A stretch of DNA of 64,000 nucleotides from Methylobacterium oryzae (GCF_021398735.1 NZ_CP090349.1:3367001-3431000); one strand, 5' to 3'; counted from the first letter of the stretch, positions 1-8,803 are shown. Numbers and translations are program-made. Notes: generated by a model from the sequence alone, not told the origin.

Positions 1-622
1 CCTTCGGCTTCCGGGTCTTCAGGAAATGCGCGATCAGGCTCGCGCGCTCGTAGGGGCCGGGCGGGCAGCGATACGGGTTGGCGGGTGCCGAGAGGACCAC
101 CGTGCCGCCCTCCGGCATGGCCTCGAGCTGGCGGGCGAGGAGCACCGTCTGCGCCCCGGCCTTCCAGGCATGCGGCATCGCCTCGGCGGCCTTCGCGTCG
201 TAGCCCGGCACGGCGTCGAAGCGCAGCGCGATGCCCGGCGAGAGCACCAGGCGGTCGTAGGGCAGGACTGTGCCGTCGCCGAGCGTCACCCGGCGCGCCA
301 CAGGGTCGACCGCATCCGCCGTTCCGCGCACGAAGCGGAGCCGAGCCCGGCCGAGGGCCTCGTAGCTGAAGGTCTGGGCCTCGATCCCGCGCAGGCCAAC
401 GACGACCGCGTTGCTGCCCGTGCAGGCGACATAGCGCTCGGCCGCCTCGACCAGGGTCACGTCGACGCCGCCCGCGGCGAGGCAGCGCGCCGCCGTGGCA
501 CCCCCGAACCCGGCGCCCACGACCACGACGCGCGGCGCTGTGCCACCGAGGGCCGGGCGCGCCAGCGCGGCGGCCGCGGCTCCGCCGATCAGGGCGCGGC
601 GGGTCGGAGAAGGAGCGCGCAT
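1..622 (-). CDS. Flavocytochrome c sulfide dehydrogenase-type flavoprotein (FccB-like), 3' end cut by window
   Basis: Only about 207 N-terminal residues lie in the window; the gene runs off the left edge. It opens with a Tat-type leader ([15 protein letters not shown]) and a Rossmann FAD motif ([13 protein letters not shown]). Next comes RYVACTGSN, matching the region around the FAD-linked cysteine of FccB proteins, and then [14 protein letters not shown], which holds a redox-active cysteine in that family. FCSD flavoproteins oxidise sulfide in the periplasm and pass electrons to a c-type cytochrome. The ATG overlaps the stop of the upstream cytochrome gene (ATGA), so the two are translationally coupled. 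The context with a molybdenum hydroxylase means the substrate may not be sulfide; it could be a generic periplasmic flavin dehydrogenase. Confidence 0.8.
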   Translation of the reverse strand, partial: MRAPSPTRRALIGGAAAAALARPALGGTAPRVVVVGAGFGGATAARCLAAGGVDVTLVEAAERYVACTGSNAVVVGLRGIEAQTFSYEALGRARLRFVRGTADAVDPVARRVTLGDGTVLPYDRLVLSPGIALRFDAVPGYDAKAAEAMPHAWKAGAQTVLLARQLEAMPEGGTVVLSAPANPYRCPPGPYERASLIAHFLKTRKPK

Positions 623-915
623 CACCGCGATCCCTGCGCCGCGAACCAGGCGGCGATGGCCTGGCTCTCCTGCGCGCCGAACCCCTTGGCGATGCGGTTC
701 ATGAGCGTCGCCGGGCGCGCGCCGGTCCGGAAGGCCTCGAGGGCGCCGACGATCTCGGCTTCCGGCCGCCCCGCGAGCACGCCCATCGCGGAGCCCTCGG
801 CGTGGCATCCGGTGCAGGACGAGGCGCCGGGCGGCGGCCGCATCTCGGCGGCGCCCGCGCCCGTTCCCCCGGCGAGGGCGGCGAGCAGCGCGAGCGCCGG
901 CGTCATCGCCCTCAT
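622..915 (-). CDS. Small periplasmic cytochrome c (FccA-like)
   Basis: This 97-residue protein has a signal peptide (residues 1 to about 23, ending GAGAAE) and one heme-binding CTGCH at about residues 34-38. A C-terminal segment [10 protein letters not shown] supplies a likely distal Met ligand, as in FCSD cytochrome subunits and cytochrome c553. It probably accepts electrons from the flavoprotein encoded next and/or from the molybdenum enzyme encoded just before. Its ATG at 915 overlaps the TGA of the Mo subunit, and its own TGA overlaps the flavoprotein ATG. I chose this start because it gives a complete signal peptide and the coupling; longer in-frame upstream reading is a shadow of the Mo-subunit gene. 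Confidence 0.85.
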   Translation of the reverse strand: MRAMTPALALLAALAGGTGAGAAEMRPPPGASSCTGCHAEGSAMGVLAGRPEAEIVGALEAFRTGARPATLMNRIAKGFGAQESQAIAAWFAAQGSR

Positions 916-3107
916 GCCCGGCGGAGATCCGTGTCCTTCAGCGGAAGCTGGCGGACGCGCTTGCCGGTCGCAGCGAAGATCGCGTTGAGCACGGCCGGCG
1001 CGGCGACCGCGATCGTCGGCTCGCCGACACCGCCCCAGAAACCGCCGGACGGCATCAGGATGGCCTCGACCGCCGGCATCGCGTCCATCCGCATCACGGG
1101 ATAGCTGTCGAAGTTCGTCTGCTCGATGCGCCCGTCCTTCACCGTGCAGGCGCCGTACAGCGCGGCCGAGAGACCGTAGACGAAGGAGCCCGCCACCTGC
1201 GCGTCGATCTGCTGCGGGTTGACCGCGTGGCCGGGGTCGGTCGCCGCCACGATACGGTGGATCTTCAGCTCGCCCCGGTCGGAGACCGAGACCTCGGCCG
1301 CGCCCGCGACGTAGCTCCCGAACCCCATCGTCTGGCAGATGCCGCGGTAGACCCCCTCGGGCGGCTTGCTGGCCCATCCGATCCGCTCGGCCACCGCCTG
1401 CAGCACGGCCCGGTGCTTCGGGTGGTTGTCCATCAGCTTCAGCCGGAAGGCGAGCGGGTCCTGGCCGGCGGCGTGGGCCAGCTCGTCCATGAAGCATTCG
1501 AGATAGATGGCGTTCGGGTTCAGGTTCACGCCCCGCCAGAAGCCCGGCAGGATGTGCGGGTTGCGCATCGCGTGGTCGACCAGGATGTTGGGGATCGTGT
1601 AGCCGATCGCGGCCTCCGGACCTCCGGGGTTGAGACCCTGGAAGGTGACCGGGTCGCGGCCCTCGACCATGCGCTGGGGGGCGACCGAGGCCAGGATCGA
1701 CTGGCCGGAGATGCGCATGTGCAGGCCGGTCAGGTTGCCGTCCCCGTCGAGGGCGGCGCGCATCCGGCACTGCGTGACCGGGTGGTACCGGCCATGCGTC
1801 ATGTCCTCCTCGCGGGTCCAGATCAGCTTGACCGGCGTGCCCGGCATCTCCCTAGCGATGAGCACCGCCTGACGCACCCAGTCGTGCGTGGCGCCGCGCC
1901 GGCCGAAGCCGCCGCCGAGATGGATCTTGTAGACCTCGCACGACGTGGCCGGCAGCCCGGCGGCGTCGGCGGTCGCGGCCAGAGCCGCCTCGCCGTTCTG
2001 CGTCGGCGTCCAGACCTCGCAGCGCTCCGGCGTCCAGAGCGCGGTGGCATTCATCGGCTCCATCGTGGCGTGATTCTGGAACGGTACGCCGTAGACGGCC
2101 TCCACCACCTTGGCGGCGCCCTTGAGGGCGCCGGCCACATCGCCGGCCTTGTTGCCGACGAAGGCCTGCTCGGCGTCGAGTCCCTCGCGCAGGGTCGCCG
2201 CGATGGTCTCGCTGGAAACCATCGCGTTCGGTCCCTCGTCCCAGGCGACCGGCAGGGCGTCGAGGGCGGTCTTGGCGCGCCAGAACGTGTCGGCCACCAC
2301 CGCGACCGCGCTGTCGCCGACCTGGAGCACTCTTCGGACACCGGGCATGCCCGACACAGCCGCGGCGTCGAAGCTCCTCACGCTGCCGCCGGTCACCGGA
2401 CAGTCGCGGATCGCGGCGTTGAGCAGGCCGGGCAGCTTGAGATCGATCCCGTAGACCTGGCTGCCGTCGAGCTTGGGCAGGGTGTCGAGCCGCTTCAGCG
2501 GCTTGCCGGCGATGGTCCAGTCCTTCGGATCCTTGAGCACCACGTCCTTCGGCGGCTCGATCCTGGCCGCCTCCGCGGCGACGGCGCCGTAAGTGATGCT
2601 GCGGCCGGAGGAGCCGTGGGTGATCACGCCCCGCTCGACACGGCACTCGGCGGCGGGTACGCCCCAGCCCTTCGCGGCGGCGGCAACGAGCATCGTGCGG
2701 GCGGCGGCGCCGCCTCTTCGCACGTACTCGTGAGAATCGCGCACGCCGCGGCTGCCGCCAGTCGAGTAATCACCCCAGACGCGCTTGCGGGCGAGGTTCT
2801 GGCCCGGGCTCGGATACTCGGTGGTGACCCTGGCCCAGTCGCAGTCGAGCTCCTCGGCGACGAGTTGCGCGAGGCCGGTGAGCGTGCCCTGGCCCATCTC
2901 CGAACGGGCGATGCGAATGACCACGGTCTCGTCCGGCTTCACCACGACCCAGGCATTGACCTCCGGCGCGGTGGGCGCCGCGTCGAGGGTTGCAGCCCGT
3001 GCGGGGAACGGGATGTGGAAGCCGAGGGTGAAGAGACCAGCGCCGGCGAGCAGCGTGCGGCGGCTGGGGCGGGCAGCCTTCGGGGAGGCCTTGGATTCGA
3101 GGCTCAT
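912..3107 (-). CDS. Molybdopterin-binding aldehyde/isoquinoline oxidoreductase large subunit (IorB-like)
   Basis: A 731-residue protein of the xanthine oxidase family, isoquinoline 1-oxidoreductase beta type. A Tat leader ([15 protein letters not shown]) indicates export of the folded cofactor-loaded enzyme. Mo-cofactor motifs seen include [26 protein letters not shown] and [15 protein letters not shown]. The C-terminal [15 protein letters not shown] contains the catalytic glutamate. It would hydroxylate an N-heterocycle or oxidise an aldehyde using water, with electrons leaving through the 2Fe-2S partner and then a cytochrome. The start at 3107 follows a purine-rich GGGGGACGAG site, 14 bases after the Fe-S subunit stop. 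The substrate cannot be read from sequence. Confidence 0.88.
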   Translation of the reverse strand: MSLESKASPKAARPSRRTLLAGAGLFTLGFHIPFPARAATLDAAPTAPEVNAWVVVKPDETVVIRIARSEMGQGTLTGLAQLVAEELDCDWARVTTEYPSPGQNLARKRVWGDYSTGGSRGVRDSHEYVRRGGAAARTMLVAAAAKGWGVPAAECRVERGVITHGSSGRSITYGAVAAEAARIEPPKDVVLKDPKDWTIAGKPLKRLDTLPKLDGSQVYGIDLKLPGLLNAAIRDCPVTGGSVRSFDAAAVSGMPGVRRVLQVGDSAVAVVADTFWRAKTALDALPVAWDEGPNAMVSSETIAATLREGLDAEQAFVGNKAGDVAGALKGAAKVVEAVYGVPFQNHATMEPMNATALWTPERCEVWTPTQNGEAALAATADAAGLPATSCEVYKIHLGGGFGRRGATHDWVRQAVLIAREMPGTPVKLIWTREEDMTHGRYHPVTQCRMRAALDGDGNLTGLHMRISGQSILASVAPQRMVEGRDPVTFQGLNPGGPEAAIGYTIPNILVDHAMRNPHILPGFWRGVNLNPNAIYLECFMDELAHAAGQDPLAFRLKLMDNHPKHRAVLQAVAERIGWASKPPEGVYRGICQTMGFGSYVAGAAEVSVSDRGELKIHRIVAATDPGHAVNPQQIDAQVAGSFVYGLSAALYGACTVKDGRIEQTNFDSYPVMRMDAMPAVEAILMPSGGFWGGVGEPTIAVAAPAVLNAIFAATGKRVRQLPLKDTDLRRA

Positions 3108-3121
3108 CTGCTCGTCCCCCG

Positions 3122-3583
3122 TCAGCCGGACTGGCCGCGCTCGGCGGCGATCTTGATGCCGGCGAGCACACGGTTGTAGGTGCCGCAGCGGCAGATGTTG
3201 GTGATCTCCTGGCGGATCTGCTCCTCGCTCGGACGCGCGTTCTGCGCCAGCAGCGCCGCCGAAGCCATGATCATCCCGGGCTGGCAGAAGCCGCATTGCG
3301 GCACGTCGAGCTCGGCCCAGGCTTGCTGGACCGGATGGCGGGCATCCGGCGCTAGCCCCTCGATCGTGACGATCTTCTGCCCCGCCTCGATCGCCGAGAG
3401 CGGCACGGAGCAGGAGCGGACGGCCGCCCCGTCGATATGCACGGTGCAGGCGCCGCATTGGGCGATGCCGCAACCGTACTTGGTGCCGGTCAAACCGATC
3501 TGCTCGCGGATGACCCAGAGGAGCGGGGTGTCGGCCTCGGCATCGACCTCACGCACGACGCCGTTGACGTTCAGTCGTGCCAT
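3122..3583 (-). CDS. [2Fe-2S] subunit of molybdenum hydroxylase (IorA-like)
   Basis: The 153-residue length is normal for IorA-type small subunits. The N-terminal plant-ferredoxin fold carries CGIAQCGACTVH (about residues 38-49). The C-terminal four-helix domain carries CGFCQPGMI and ICRCGTY, which together bind two 2Fe-2S clusters. It relays electrons from the Mo site of the adjacent large subunit. It has no signal peptide, consistent with piggy-back Tat export with the large subunit. It is the first gene of the minus-strand operon; a promoter should lie in 3584-3940. Confidence 0.88.
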   Translation of the reverse strand: MARLNVNGVVREVDAEADTPLLWVIREQIGLTGTKYGCGIAQCGACTVHIDGAAVRSCSVPLSAIEAGQKIVTIEGLAPDARHPVQQAWAELDVPQCGFCQPGMIMASAALLAQNARPSEEQIRQEITNICRCGTYNRVLAGIKIAAERGQSG

Positions 3584-4007
3584 CTGACCCCTCTCCCGAA
3601 CGAGATTATGTATCCAGTATCCTCAAAGCGGGGGAGGCCTCAAGGGAGGGCGTGAGCGACCGTCGGCAGCAGCCATCCGGCGCTCGGACAGGTCGACGTC
3701 TGCGACCCGAAGGCGCCAAGGCTCTTGAGGCCCAAGGCGTGACCTCTCCTGCCATCGAACCGACTTCCCGCAGATCCCGGCCGCCGTCAGCTGGATCGGA
3801 ACCGAGCACCATGCTGTGCCCGCTGGCCTGACGCTGCTCTCCGAGCGGATCGACGCGCATCCTCCCAGCCACACGCCTCTGCTCGACACCTTCAACGATG
3901 CTTCGCGTACATCTGAAGACCATCATCCACCGCGAGACGATGTCCGCTTCCGGGATACCGGCGCTGATCGCCGAATGGCCGTGACGAGCGCGAAGCCGAA
4001 TGCCCGT
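3584..4007. other. Gene-free interval containing an intergenic repeat copy
   Basis: About 420 bases between the iorA-like start and the left end of the IS110-type element. Several ORFs cross it on both strands but none has recognisable motifs or a good ribosome site, and their composition resembles shadow ORFs. The iorA promoter should lie here. The right part (3939-3994) is a copy of a repeat found again at 34831-34886. Confidence 0.5.
3939..3994 (+). repeat. Dispersed intergenic repeat, copy 1
   Basis: A 56-base stretch beginning GATGTCCGCTTCCGGGATAC and ending with a GAATGGCCGTGACGAGCGCG core. It aligns along its length, with about ten differences and one gap, to 34831-34886. The subsequence GTCCGCTTCCGGGA (3942-3955) also occurs at 5418-5431, on the far side of the IS element. 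Related GTCCGCT/AGCGGAC pieces occur at about 14560-14740 and 24570. Confidence 0.6.
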
Positions 4008-4020
4008 GTGTGGACGCCCC

Positions 4021-4267
4021 ATCGGATTCAAGGGGGTGTTGGAGAGATTTGTGCGCGCAGGATCAGGTGCTGCCGTGTGTCCGGCCTGTTGATGCAGCCT
4101 TCATCACGGCTGCTGGCCTGTATGGAGAGCGCGGATCGGGTCCAAGTCGCTTTGGCGCGCTCGAGGCGCTTGGCCATTCACTGGTTTTCCCGACCCCGTC
4201 TTCTGACCGTTGCGCCATACCTCTCGACTGACCTTCCCTGCCTCCCTGACGCCTCAGGCCGTGGCGA
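4021..4267 (-). ncRNA. Candidate bridge-RNA region of IS element A
   Basis: This is the non-coding segment downstream of the IS110-type transposase, ending at the subterminal repeat. Its complement contains GCATCAACAGGCCGGACACA (4076-4095 on the plus strand), identical over 20 bases to 32486-32505 in element B. Flanking GGCCAGCAG and GCAGCACCTGATC-like blocks are partly conserved, and the surrounding bases diverge. Established knowledge: IS110 recombinases are guided by a structured RNA from a non-coding end, and in the IS1111 group that end is 3' of the transposase. RNA boundaries are not determined. Confidence 0.5.
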
Positions 4268-5290
4268 TCACGCCGTGGCCGGAGCTCTGTAGGAGCCGCC
4301 ATGGGCCATCAAGGCCCAGACGATCCTCGCCATCTTGTTCGCAAGGGCGACGGTGATCAGCATGCGCGGCTTGCGCGACAGCATGCCGGCCAACCATGCC
4401 CCAGCTTTATCGGGATCACGCGCCGCGACCTTGGTCGCAGAACTCGCGCCCAGGATCAGCAACCGTCGCAGGCTGCGCTCGCCCATCTTGGTCGTTCGCC
4501 CCAGCCGCTCCTTGCCGCCGCTGGAGTGTTGCCGCGGGACGAGACCGAGCCAAGCCGCAAAGTCGCGCCCGCGGCGGAAGGTACTGGCGGCCGGTGCCAG
4601 AGCCACGAGTGCGGTCGCGATCACCGGGCCGACACCCGGTATCGTCATCAGCCGCTTGGCCACGGCATCGTCCTTCGCGCGTTGGGCGATCTCGCGGTCG
4701 AGAAGTGCGATCTGCGCCTGGAGCGCCTCCAGGCTGCCCGCAATGATGGCCAAGGCCGGCCTTGCCTCGGCCGGCACGTCAGATGTGGGGTCGCGGACGA
4801 TCGCCACGAGCTGGCCTACGTGCCCGACACCTTGGCGAACGACGTACCCGAACTCCGTGAGGTGCCCGCGCAGTGCATTGATCAATTGGGTCCGCTGACG
4901 CACGAGCAGGTCGCGCGTACGGAACACCACTGCGGAGGCCTGGGCCTGCGCGCTCTTTCCCTGAACGAACCGCATTGTCGGCCGCTGCGCCGCCTCGCAG
5001 ATCGCCTCAGCATCGGCCATGTCGTTCTTCTGCCGCTTCACGAACGGCTTCACGTAGGCTGGCGGGATGAGCCGCGTTTCGTGGCCTGCCAAAGCTATCT
5101 CACGGGCCCAGTAATGAGCGCTGGCGCATGCTTCCATAGCAACCACGCAACGCGGAAGTGTCGAGAAGAACGTCAGCACCTGATCACGCCGCAGCTTCTT
5201 GCGGAAAACGACGACACCGCTCGTATCCGCGCCGTGAACCTGGAAAACTGATTTCGCCAGATCGATCCCGACTGTGCTAACCTCACCCAT
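4268..5290 (-). CDS. IS110-family DEDD transposase/recombinase (element A)
   Basis: A 340-residue IS110 transposase that appears intact. The N-terminal RuvC-like DEDD domain shows GIDLAKSVFQVHG, AMEACASAHYW and NDMADAEAI. The C-terminal Transposase_20 domain shows MTIPGVGPVIATAL and HSSGGKERLGR, which holds the probable catalytic serine. The start at 5290 (MGEVSTVG) aligns with that of the second copy (MEITTVG) and follows an AGGAGGCG site; the longer upstream reading lies in the IS end. It shares GIDLAKS.FQVH, PPAYVKPFVKR and SGGKERLGR with the element B transposase but is clearly a different isoform. Confidence 0.92.
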   Translation of the reverse strand: MGEVSTVGIDLAKSVFQVHGADTSGVVVFRKKLRRDQVLTFFSTLPRCVVAMEACASAHYWAREIALAGHETRLIPPAYVKPFVKRQKNDMADAEAICEAAQRPTMRFVQGKSAQAQASAVVFRTRDLLVRQRTQLINALRGHLTEFGYVVRQGVGHVGQLVAIVRDPTSDVPAEARPALAIIAGSLEALQAQIALLDREIAQRAKDDAVAKRLMTIPGVGPVIATALVALAPAASTFRRGRDFAAWLGLVPRQHSSGGKERLGRTTKMGERSLRRLLILGASSATKVAARDPDKAGAWLAGMLSRKPRMLITVALANKMARIVWALMAHGGSYRAPATA

Positions 5291-5361
5291 GGACGCCTCC
5301 TGCAGTGGTGTTGCAACACCTCCACTCTGGCACATCGATGCCGTCAGGGGGCGTCCACCCC

Positions 5362-5543
5362 TACGGTTTTGCGAGTGACAGTTATCGGTTGAGGCGAAAT
5401 CTGGCCGAAAGCCGCCGGTCCGCTTCCGGGAAGGAACGCCAGAAAAGGCGGACGGCCTTCTATCTACCCCGATCAGACACAACAGTTTACCATCCGGTGA
5501 GCCGAGAGCGGGCAACCTCTCACCGCTTCGCTCTGGTGCCGTC
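5362..5543. other. Short gene-free gap between IS element A and the integrase remnant
   Basis: No supportable gene. It contains a second GTCCGCTTCCGGGA (5418-5431) matching the repeat left of the IS. It may hold decayed upstream sequence of the integrase, but I see no confident homologous block. Confidence 0.4.
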
Positions 5544-5869
5544 GTGCACGTCTCCGCAGGGCATCAGCGTGGACGTGGCCGCCCCCGTTCCACCTACCTG
5601 TTCTGCAAGTCGGATGGATCGCGGGTGGATGACCTGAAGAAGGCGTTCGGAGGAGCCTGCTGCCGGGTGGGATCGAGTACTTCCGCTTCCATGACCTGCG
5701 GCACAGCTTCGCCAGTTGGTTCGTGCAGGACGGTGGGGATCTCTACGGCCTCAGCCGGATCCTAGGCCATGCCAAGCATCAGATGACGGCGCGATGTGGT
5801 CATCTGTGGACCGAGGATTTGCACGAGGAGCTTGAGCGTGTGGCCGAACGGCTGTCACGCAAAGGGTAA
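5544..5869 (+). pseudogene. Tyrosine recombinase (phage-type integrase) C-terminal remnant
   Basis: Two frames together give an integrase C-terminus. One frame reads RSTYLFCKSDGSRVDDLKKA. After a frameshift near 5660 the other reads YFRFHDLRHSFASWFVQDGG, then LGHAKHQMTARCGHLW, ending SRKG at 5869. HDLRHSFASW is the recombinase box II Arg/His region. In the last motif the family has a Tyr nucleophile (TARYAHL) and here a Cys sits in that position. Frameshift, missing N-terminus and lost nucleophile all indicate a dead gene, probably the trace of an old integrated element. Confidence 0.75.
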
Positions 5870-6426
5870 CAGGAACTCCGAACGGAAGCTGACGGATCGT
5901 CGGTGATAGTAGTGTAAGACTATCCGGGATGATGGGCCAAGCCGTTGATCTACAAAGGTCTAAAATAATCCGAGATAATCGGTAGGAATGGCGCGCCATT
6001 CCTCGTCACTCCGAGCTGTTCCGGACGAACAGATCCTTCTCCTTGGGTCCGTACGGTCGCCGCGCTTAACCGCTCGGGTCAACATCGGTTCCGTTCTATC
6101 TGCGCCGGCGTAACGGCCGAGGGCTCCGTCATCAGCGGGGCGCACCAGTCGTTCACCCTCCGGCTGTCAGCCCATTCCGAACTCGCGCTCAGGGCAGCGC
6201 GATCGAGGGCGCTCTGCACATATGCCGGCGATGCACCGAGCAGGATGAGACGGCATCGGCCGGGCGCAGATCGTCGGCAGAAACCTCGAAATTTGATCTG
6301 ATGCGCGGTTCTATGGCGGAAAGCAGCAGTTCGGAACTGGTTGATCGAGCCATTGTTCTGTTAGGTGTCAATGAATGTGGGTTCGGGCCGGTGTGGCGCC
6401 TCGCCTGCACGCCCGCGAGGTTCGTC
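5870..6426. other. Gene-free interval
   Basis: About 560 bases with somewhat lower GC than the neighbours. No ORF here has recognisable motifs. The right end must carry the promoter of the small secreted protein at 6427. I see no other structure. Confidence 0.4.
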
Positions 6427-6783
6427 ATGCCGGGATCGAGATTGAGGGTGGTCGTGCTCGGCGTCGCATCCTTCTGGTGCGCCACGGGCGTCCTGGCACA
6501 AGGTGCCCCCGTCCCGAACGTCAACGACTGTACCTTCATCCGCGACCCGACGGCGCTCCGCGATTGCATCGAGCTCTACGAAGGCCAGCGCCTCGCGCCC
6601 GGCCCGCGGCCGGCGGCCTTCCAGCAGTCGCCCGTGATCGACCAATCCCTGCTCGACGCGGCGGGCCCGATCCCGGCGACCGGCGTGTCCCGGCGCGGGA
6701 AGCGGCGCAAGCTTCGGCAGAGTCGCCGGCCGGCCACACCGGCCCAGGCCGTCCAGGTCGAGCAGCTGGCGCCGCCTCAGTAG
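6427..6783 (+). CDS. Small secreted protein, NDCT-motif family, paralogue 1
   Basis: A 118-residue protein with an N-terminal signal peptide (MPGSRLRVVVLGVASF... to about LAQG). The mature start reads VNDCTFIRDPTALRDCIELY, a two-cysteine motif, followed by EGQRLAPGP and a low-complexity basic/Pro-Ala tail (GKRRKLRQSRRP). The same motif, VNDCTLLPDPGALRRCLDQ, occurs in the protein at 12628-12996 on the other side of the curli genes. I do not recognise a named family. The gene converges on the lytic transglycosylase gene with a 7-base overlap. I chose 6427 because it gives a complete signal peptide with GCGAGG upstream; an in-frame ATG exists at 6301. Confidence 0.65.
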   Translation: MPGSRLRVVVLGVASFWCATGVLAQGAPVPNVNDCTFIRDPTALRDCIELYEGQRLAPGPRPAAFQQSPVIDQSLLDAAGPIPATGVSRRGKRRKLRQSRRPATPAQAVQVEQLAPPQ

Positions 6784-7772
6784 ACCGCCTGGACCAGACA
6801 GGTGCGTCCCTGCCCGTTCAGGACCGCACAGAGGGCCTGCTCGGATCGCGGTTGCTGCGACTGAGCCGACAGGCGCCTAGCCCCCCGCTTGGCTGACCGG
6901 TCGCTCGCAGCCGCCATGCTGCGCGTGACCGGTCGCGCCTCGAACACGGGCGAAGGGCGCGCCGTGGGATCGGCGGCCCAGCCCGCGACCGGGCCGAAAC
7001 CGCGAGGGTTCGAGAAGAGCGACGGGGCGCTCAGGAAGGACCGGCCGCTCTCCGCCGCCCATTCCTCGACGGTGCGGCCGGTGATCCGGACCACGTAGTC
7101 GCGCGTCTCGGTGGGCATGCCCGAGCGACCCTCGAGCCAACTGCGCACCCGCTGCGGCCCGGCATTGTAGGCCGCCGCGGCCAATCCGAGATTGCCGAAG
7201 CGCACCCTGTGTTCCCGCAGCAGCTCGGCTGATTTCGGGATTGCCTCCAGCGGATCGAACGGGTTGCGCAGGCCGCGCTCCGCGGCGGTTCCCGGCATGA
7301 ACTGGGCGATGCCGAGCGCCCCCACTGGGCTCACGGCGTTGGGATTGAGGCCGCTCTCCTGGCGCAGCAGGCGCAGGAAGAAGTCGCCGGGCAGGCCGTT
7401 GGCGGCGGCCGCGGCGATGATCAGGGCGTGCATCCCGTCCCCGGCCTGCGGGAACAGCAGGGCGGTCGCCTCGATCGGCCGGAACGCGCCGCGGCCCAGA
7501 ATCATCAGGTCGGCGTTCACCGGCGCGATGATCGGTGACGCCGGTCCGTCCGCGTGCCCGTCCGGCAGTCCGAGCGGCGGCGGCGCCGCGATCGGCGCGA
7601 AGGGCGTGAGGGCGGCGACCTCCGGGACCGCCGGGCTCCGGGCCGTGCTGGAGGCTCGCGAGGCGATCACCGGCGTCAGGGCGCCGGACACGACGAGGCA
7701 GAGGGCCAGCGTGCCTCGCACGCCCCTCCGGCGGCGGCCGAACATGTGCGTCGGTGCGACGGGCAGGCTCAT
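6777..7772 (-). CDS. Secreted lytic transglycosylase (SLT domain)
   Basis: A 331-residue protein with a basic N-terminus and hydrophobic signal segment (about residues 12-42). The SLT/lysozyme-like domain follows: RQESGLNPNAVSPVGALG contains the catalytic glutamate, then IAQFMPGTAAERGL and AAAYNAGPQRVRSWL, all hallmarks of family 1 lytic transglycosylases. It would cleave peptidoglycan glycan strands in the periplasm. It is the last gene of the curli operon, starting 6 bases after the csgG stop, so it may open the wall for assembly of the CsgG pore. The C-terminal 90 residues are Ser/Arg-rich and end with two cysteines (ALCAVLNGQGRTCL). Confidence 0.85.
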   Translation of the reverse strand: MSLPVAPTHMFGRRRRGVRGTLALCLVVSGALTPVIASRASSTARSPAVPEVAALTPFAPIAAPPPLGLPDGHADGPASPIIAPVNADLMILGRGAFRPIEATALLFPQAGDGMHALIIAAAAANGLPGDFFLRLLRQESGLNPNAVSPVGALGIAQFMPGTAAERGLRNPFDPLEAIPKSAELLREHRVRFGNLGLAAAAYNAGPQRVRSWLEGRSGMPTETRDYVVRITGRTVEEWAAESGRSFLSAPSLFSNPRGFGPVAGWAADPTARPSPVFEARPVTRSMAAASDRSAKRGARRLSAQSQQPRSEQALCAVLNGQGRTCLVQAVY

Positions 7773-7778
7773 GGCCGA

Positions 7779-8681
7779 TCAGGACTTCACCACCAGCGGG
7801 CCCGCCGCCACCGTCGGTCCCGGAACCTCAAGGGGCGTCGGCCGATCGCGAGCGAGATACTCGCCGACGAGACGGGTGCCGAGCACCGGGTCGCGGAAGC
7901 GCCACAGCTTCTTGCGGCTGCCCTCAATGATCGTCGCGTAGACGGCGAGGTCGATCGCCTCGCGCACTGCCATCTGGGTCGGCTCGTTCCGGGTCACGCC
8001 CGCCTCGACCTGGAGCAGCTTGGCCACCGCGACGTAGCGGTAGGCGTTGGCGTTGAGGGCGACCGAGTAGATCGTCTTCGTCACCGTGACGCTGTTGAGC
8101 ACCTCGCCGCTCTGCACGGAGACGATGCGCATCGCCACCGTCACCTCGTCGCGCCGGTACTTGGTGTCGCCGCCGATACCCAGGAGGTTGGCGCCGGCGC
8201 CGCCCGTGACCGTGTTGGCGTCGTAGCCGATGATGCCGCCCTCGACGATCAGGCCCGCGAAGCGGATCGGCGGCAGCGGCTTCGCGTCCGTGCCCTCGAA
8301 TTCCTGGCGGGTCGCCCGGATCAGCTGCCGCTCCTGCAGCAGGTTGGCGAGGCCGGTGCGCTCGACCACCGAGAACCATTGGCCCCGCCCGGCGCGCCGC
8401 AGCGCGTCGACCACGAAGGCGCCGCCGCCCTGGGTGACGGCGCGGGAATACTCGGCGATGTTGTCGTTCGGCTTATTCTGGCCGGTCAGGTCCGGGAAAT
8501 TGTAGATCGCGATGTCGATCTTGCGGGTCGGCGGCGGCAGCGTCTCGAGATTGAGATCGGTGGGGGAAGGCGGCGTGACCACGGGCGCCTGCGCGAGCAG
8601 CTCGCGCTCCCACGGGGCGCAGGCGGCCAAGCCCGCGCAGAGCAGCGCGGCGGCGGCCAAGCTCTTCAGAATGCTACGCAC
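7779..8681 (-). CDS. csgG: Curli secretion channel lipoprotein CsgG
   Basis: A 300-residue protein. The N-terminus has a lipoprotein signal (LLCAGLAAC, lipid-attached Cys at about residue 21). The CsgG fold follows: KIDIAIYNFPDLTGQNKPND, SRAVTQGGGAFVVDALRRA, FSVVERTGLANLLQERQLIR, and the transmembrane-barrel region through FAGLIVEGGIIGYDANTVTG and KYRRDEVTVAMRIVSVQSGEVL. CsgG forms the nonameric outer-membrane pore that exports curlin subunits. The start is GTG at 8681 with GGAGACGGGG upstream. It lies 122 bases after csgF on the same strand. Confidence 0.95.
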   Translation of the reverse strand: MRSILKSLAAAALLCAGLAACAPWERELLAQAPVVTPPSPTDLNLETLPPPTRKIDIAIYNFPDLTGQNKPNDNIAEYSRAVTQGGGAFVVDALRRAGRGQWFSVVERTGLANLLQERQLIRATRQEFEGTDAKPLPPIRFAGLIVEGGIIGYDANTVTGGAGANLLGIGGDTKYRRDEVTVAMRIVSVQSGEVLNSVTVTKTIYSVALNANAYRYVAVAKLLQVEAGVTRNEPTQMAVREAIDLAVYATIIEGSRKKLWRFRDPVLGTRLVGEYLARDRPTPLEVPGPTVAAGPLVVKS

Positions 8682-8803
8682 GGGCCACCCCGTCTCCGTT
8701 CCGCTTCGGCGCTCCGGCCTCCCGCGCGCCCGCCGGGGCGGGCGACGAGAGGCCGGAGCCGGCTCCGCCTTCGATGCTCGACAATCATCGCTGCGCGCCG
8801 CGC

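Larger units (their letters stand above)
4008..5361 (-). mobile_element. IS110-family element, IS1111-like group (element A)
   Basis: Bounded by subterminal inverted repeats GTGGACGCCCC (4010-4020) and its complement (5348-5358). The transposase lies inside on the minus strand, with about 70 bases of 5' leader and about 250 bases of 3' non-coding end. The 5' end shares TGACGGCATC...GTGCCA with element B at 31188-32571, and the 3' ends also align. Exact termini are uncertain by a few bases because the target is not identifiable; flanking DNA holds copies of the GTCCGCTTCCGGGA repeat. Confidence 0.75.

Noticed and set aside
1227..3179. 650-codon plus-strand ORF opposite the IorB-like gene
   Set aside because: It is antisense to a well-supported Mo-subunit gene; the translation is Arg/Gly/His-rich without motifs, as expected from a GC-rich shadow frame.
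3816..4292. 158-codon plus-strand ORF across the IS left end
   Set aside because: It crosses from flanking DNA into the IS non-coding end, has no ribosome site and no recognisable sequence.
4301..5251. 316-codon plus-strand ORF opposite the element A transposase
   Set aside because: Antisense to an intact IS110 transposase; no motifs.
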